In this document: piece by piece, positions 32,707 to 34,788 of the stretch | How the letters are laid out: the number at the start of each line of letters is the position of its first letter | Position numbering within the stretch: the stretch's first letter is position 1 | NCBI RefSeq assembly: GCF_007280555.1 | Contig: NZ_VKDB01000030.1 | Location: forward strand, 1-34,788 | DNA length: 34,788 nucleotides | Direction: 5' to 3' | Source of the DNA: Deinococcus detaillensis | GTDB taxonomy: Bacteria > Deinococcota > Deinococci > Deinococcales > Deinococcaceae | The notes under the pieces: model-generated | Told to the model about the DNA's origin: nothing | The model's database searches: none | The model's input: only the letters and a program-made list of their open reading frames with translations | Translations under genes and position numbers: made by a program

Positions 32707-32911
32707 GATTCTCCTTGTGGTCAGACCCTGTGTTGTCAGGAACGGCAGCAAGAACGCTGGGCAAGTCCCGCAGATCGCCCACGAGTTGCTCGGCCCCGTC
32801 GTGCAGGGATTTGAGGCGGCCCTGCCAGATGCCCCCAGCCGTGCGCCACAGCGTCATGACGTACTGGGGCCGACGGCTTTGCGGTTCACGCTCTGCGGAA
32901 AGGTCTGCCAT
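32699..32911 (-). CDS. Small conserved-looking protein leading the nitrate operon
   Basis: Protein of 70 aa, first gene of the operon, overlapping the membrane subunit gene by 8 bases. The central part (PQYVMTLWRTAGGIWQGRLK then SLHDGAEQLVGDLRDLPSVL) resembles a family of short proteins with the pattern RFVLRxWxExGxWRGxVxDxxTGxRRxFxDLxxLxxFL often found as small unknown genes. Function unknown. There is no signal peptide or membrane helix. The ATG at 32911 has no good Shine-Dalgarno. Overlap and strand support its being real; an accessory or regulatory role is only a guess. Confidence 0.6.
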   Translation of the reverse strand: MADLSAEREPQSRRPQYVMTLWRTAGGIWQGRLKSLHDGAEQLVGDLRDLPSVLAAVPDNTGSDHKENHA

Positions 32912-32931
32912 GCAGGGAGTGTGCGGTGGAG

Positions 32932-33003
32932 CACTTACAAGTGACTAACAGAGATAAATCTGCCCGGTGGCCCCTCACTTCGTTTGTTAACCGCTTGTAA
33001 GTG
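32932..33003. promoter_or_regulatory. Paired palindromic operator candidates in the divergent nitrate promoter region
   Basis: CACTTACAAGTG (32932-32943) and CGCTTGTAAGTG (32992-33003) are reverse complements of each other in 11 of 12 positions, and each is itself a near-palindrome (CACTT-2-AAGTG). Their centres are 60 bp apart, close to a whole number of helical turns. They flank the region from which the reductase operon (minus) and the porter (plus) diverge. No near-consensus -35/-10 pair is seen in either direction, which fits activator-dependent promoters. Confidence 0.6.
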
Positions 33004-33076
33004 GGCGCGGCCAACATGCGGCTAGCCCTCCCGCGTGTTTCAGCACTGGCAGCGGGAAGACGGAGGTTTCCCCGAA

Positions 33077-34417
33077 ATGACCACTCCCCACAGTTCCGTC
33101 CCCACCCCTGCCGATGCCAGCGCTTCCCGCCGCGTGCTGACCCTGTCCACGGTGGCCTTCACGCTGATGTTCGCCGTGTGGCTGATGTTCGGCATCCTGG
33201 GTCTGCCCATTCGCCAGGAGTTCGGGCTGAGCGACGTGCAACTGTCCTGGCTCTCGGCGGTGGCGGTGCTGAACGGCTCGCTGTGGCGGCTGCCTGCGGG
33301 CATCATCACCGACCGCCTCGGCGGACGCCGCGTCATAGGCGCGATGCTGCTCTTGACCGCCGTTCCCGCCTTCCTGATCGCCCATGTGCAGAGTTATCCG
33401 GCGCTGCTGGGGCTGGCCTTTTTAGTGGGCTTCGCCGGGAACAGCTTCTCGGTGGGCGTGGCCTGGAACAGCGTGTGGTTCCCGCGCACCCGGCAGGGCG
33501 CAGCGCTCGGCGTGTTCGGGGCCGGAAATGTGGGGGCCAGCGTCACCAAGTTCATCGGCCCGGCCCTGATCGTGGCGATTCCAGCGGCGGGGCTGCTGGG
33601 CGGCTTCATCCCTGGCGGCTGGCGGGCCATTCCCTTTCTGTACGGCGTGCTGCTGGTCCTGATGGGGCTGGCCGTCCTGATCTTCGCGCCCCATCAAGAC
33701 CGGACGCCCGGTCAAGGCCGTCCGCTCCGGGAGATGCTCGCGCCGCTGCACAGTACGCGGGTGTGGCGTTTCGGGCTGTATTACGTGGTGTTCTTCGGGG
33801 CGTACGTGGCCCTGTCGGCCTGGATGCCCAAATACTACGTGGACGTGTTCGGCCTGCCGCTCTACGAGGCAGCGCTGCTGACCGCGCTGTTCATCTTCCC
33901 AGCCAGCCTGCTGCGTCCGCTGGGAGGGTATCTCTCAGACCGCTACGGGGCGCGGGCGGCGACGTACGGGGCCTTCGGGCTGATGGCCCTGGCCTTACTG
34001 GTCATGAGTATGCCGAGCGGCCACATCGTCCTGTACATGCCCGCTGCGGACGGCGCAACCGTCACCCGCGACGTGATGCACTTCACGCTGGGCGTGTGGC
34101 CGTTCACGGCCTTGCTGTTCGTGGTGGGGGTGGCGATGGGTATCGGCAAGGCGTCGGTGTACAAGCACATTCCCGAATACTTTCCCCGCGATGTGGGCGC
34201 AGTGGGCGGCCTGGTGGGCATGCTGGGCGGTCTGGGCGGCTTCTTCCTGACGCCTCTGTTTGCCTACGCCAAGTCCGCGACAGGCTTTCCGCAGAGTACC
34301 TTTATTGTCGTGCTGCTCATTACATTGCTTGCCCTGGCCTGGATGCACCTGAGCATCATGCAGATGATGAACCGCGCTGCACCACACCTGCAAGACCGCA
34401 TCGAGGCCCACCCATGA
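33077..34417 (+). CDS. NarK1-like nitrate porter (NNP/MFS family)
   Basis: Major-facilitator porter, 446 aa from the ATG at 33077, preceded by GGAGG; an upstream in-frame GTG at 33035 is less likely. It has about 12 membrane helices. The family segment FAGNSFSVGVAWNSVWFP followed by GAGNVGASVTKFIGP is the NarK1/NasA type (proton-coupled nitrate uptake), in contrast to the GGGNFSS type of the other porter here. MFS loop 2-3 reads GIITDRLGGRR. It is divergent from the reductase operon and overlaps a broken FmdE gene by ATGA. Two porter types in one island resemble NarK1/NarK2 pairs of denitrifiers. Confidence 0.9.
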   Translation: MTTPHSSVPTPADASASRRVLTLSTVAFTLMFAVWLMFGILGLPIRQEFGLSDVQLSWLSAVAVLNGSLWRLPAGIITDRLGGRRVIGAMLLLTAVPAFLIAHVQSYPALLGLAFLVGFAGNSFSVGVAWNSVWFPRTRQGAALGVFGAGNVGASVTKFIGPALIVAIPAAGLLGGFIPGGWRAIPFLYGVLLVLMGLAVLIFAPHQDRTPGQGRPLREMLAPLHSTRVWRFGLYYVVFFGAYVALSAWMPKYYVDVFGLPLYEAALLTALFIFPASLLRPLGGYLSDRYGARAATYGAFGLMALALLVMSMPSGHIVLYMPAADGATVTRDVMHFTLGVWPFTALLFVVGVAMGIGKASVYKHIPEYFPRDVGAVGGLVGMLGGLGGFFLTPLFAYAKSATGFPQSTFIVVLLITLLALAWMHLSIMQMMNRAAPHLQDRIEAHP

Positions 34418-34543
34418 CTGCCCTCATCGGGTCTGTGTCTCGGCTGGACGAGTTGCTGGCCTGAAGTGTCGCGCTGCACAACCACCTGTGTCCCCGTCAG
34501 ATTCTCGGCGCACGCATGGGCCTGCTGGCCGGGCAGGCGCTAG
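34414..34543 (+). pseudogene. FmdE-family gene, broken by in-frame TGA and IS insertion
   Basis: The frame begins at the ATG overlapping the porter stop, reads MTALIGSVSRLDELLA, meets TGA (34462-34464), and continues in the same frame as SVALHNHLCPRQILGARMGL and LAGQAL. This is the N-terminal signature of FmdE/FwdE-like proteins (pattern LDELLxRSVxxHxHLCPxxxLGxRMGLLAG), where the TGA position is normally Arg, consistent with a CGA-to-TGA change. Similarity ends at 34543, where an IS-type end begins. FmdE proteins often accompany molybdenum enzymes. It is non-functional unless TGA is read through and the insertion is bypassed. Confidence 0.75.
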
Positions 34544-34788
34544 CTGTACTTTGGGGATATTCAGAATGAGGGGCCGGGGCGGGATGTGCGATGCTAGCCC
34601 GTGCGATGACGCATTCATTCCCTCGTTGGACGCGGCACTTCCCGACATGGTTCGCTCCGTTCCATGAGACCTTTCGACACCGCTCGCAGTGGACGTGGGC
34701 CCCTATCTATCTGCAGGGATTGTGCAGTTCAGCACCCCGAAAAAGCATGCAACCGCTGGCGGCGACGGTCGCCCCTGGCAAAGATGAT
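34544..34788 (+). mobile_element. Left end of an IS701-type insertion sequence, cut by window edge
   Basis: The FmdE reading stops at CTAG (34540-34543), which fits the 4-bp YTAR target duplication of the IS701 family. The element would then start CTGTACTTTGGGGATATTC. The transposase gene begins 62 bases further in. The right end and second CTAG lie outside the window, so the boundary is inferred. Confidence 0.65.
34606..34788 (+). CDS. IS701-family transposase, N-terminal part
   Basis: The first 61 codons of a transposase are open to the window end. The segment FRHRSQWTWAPIYLQGLCSS followed by APRKSMQPLAATVAPGKDD matches the N-terminal signature of IS701-type DDE transposases (pattern RRWAPLYLxGLLxxxxRKSxEPMAxRVAPGD). 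Upstream there is no strong ribosome site. The catalytic DDE residues lie beyond the window, so integrity cannot be judged. It reads in the same direction as the disrupted gene. Confidence 0.8.
   Translation, partial: MTHSFPRWTRHFPTWFAPFHETFRHRSQWTWAPIYLQGLCSSAPRKSMQPLAATVAPGKDD

Noticed and set aside
34462..34464. TGA in the FmdE frame as a selenocysteine codon
   Set aside because: The family has Arg, not Cys, at this position, no SECIS-like hairpin was seen just downstream, and the gene is broken again 80 bases later.

Overview
The window reads as a GC-rich accessory region from a Deinococcus-type bacterium. The grounds are the lactate dehydrogenase and S9 peptidase, which look like Deinococcus proteins, the intergenic repeats of the Deinococcus small non-coding repeat type, and a strong promoter placed for a leaderless mRNA. 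The genus is inferred from memory of protein families, not from a search. No rRNA, tRNA or CRISPR array was seen.

Layout. 1-2391: the 3' part of a magnesium P-type ATPase. 2754-3668: L-lactate dehydrogenase. 3857-5880: an ArsR-type regulator with a SulP anion transporter. 5938-6743: decayed gene remnants. 6823-8783 (minus): a two-component system, divergent from 8934-10061, an MsrQ-like heme b membrane protein followed by a Rieske protein. 10271-16298: a tightly coupled sugar operon (ROK repressor, binding protein, two permeases, SIS protein, ROK kinase). 16545-21750 (minus): a second sugar operon (binding protein, two permeases, two Gfo/Idh/MocA oxidoreductases). Neither ABC system has its own ATPase, so both must borrow one. 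22200-24146: an S9 peptidase.

24318-34543 is a nitrate-metabolism island. It holds a GAF/SARP-type activator, a NarK nitrate/nitrite porter set between two copies of a small repeat, and a six-gene overlapping minus-strand operon. In transcription order the operon encodes a 70-aa protein, a NarI-like heme b membrane subunit with a C-terminal CxxC/CxxC tail, a NasC/NapA-type molybdopterin oxidoreductase, a four-cluster ferredoxin, a Tat-type Rieske protein and a small two-helix membrane protein. A second NarK-type porter is divergent. It is followed by an FmdE-family gene broken by an in-frame TGA and then by an IS701-type element that runs off the end.

The most unusual system is this nitrate reductase cluster. 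It joins an assimilatory-type catalytic subunit to a respiratory-type quinol-oxidising membrane module and adds a Rieske protein. I saw no NarJ-type chaperone and no NarG. The shared intergenic region with the divergent porter carries two near-identical palindromic sites 60 bp apart, which are good operator candidates.
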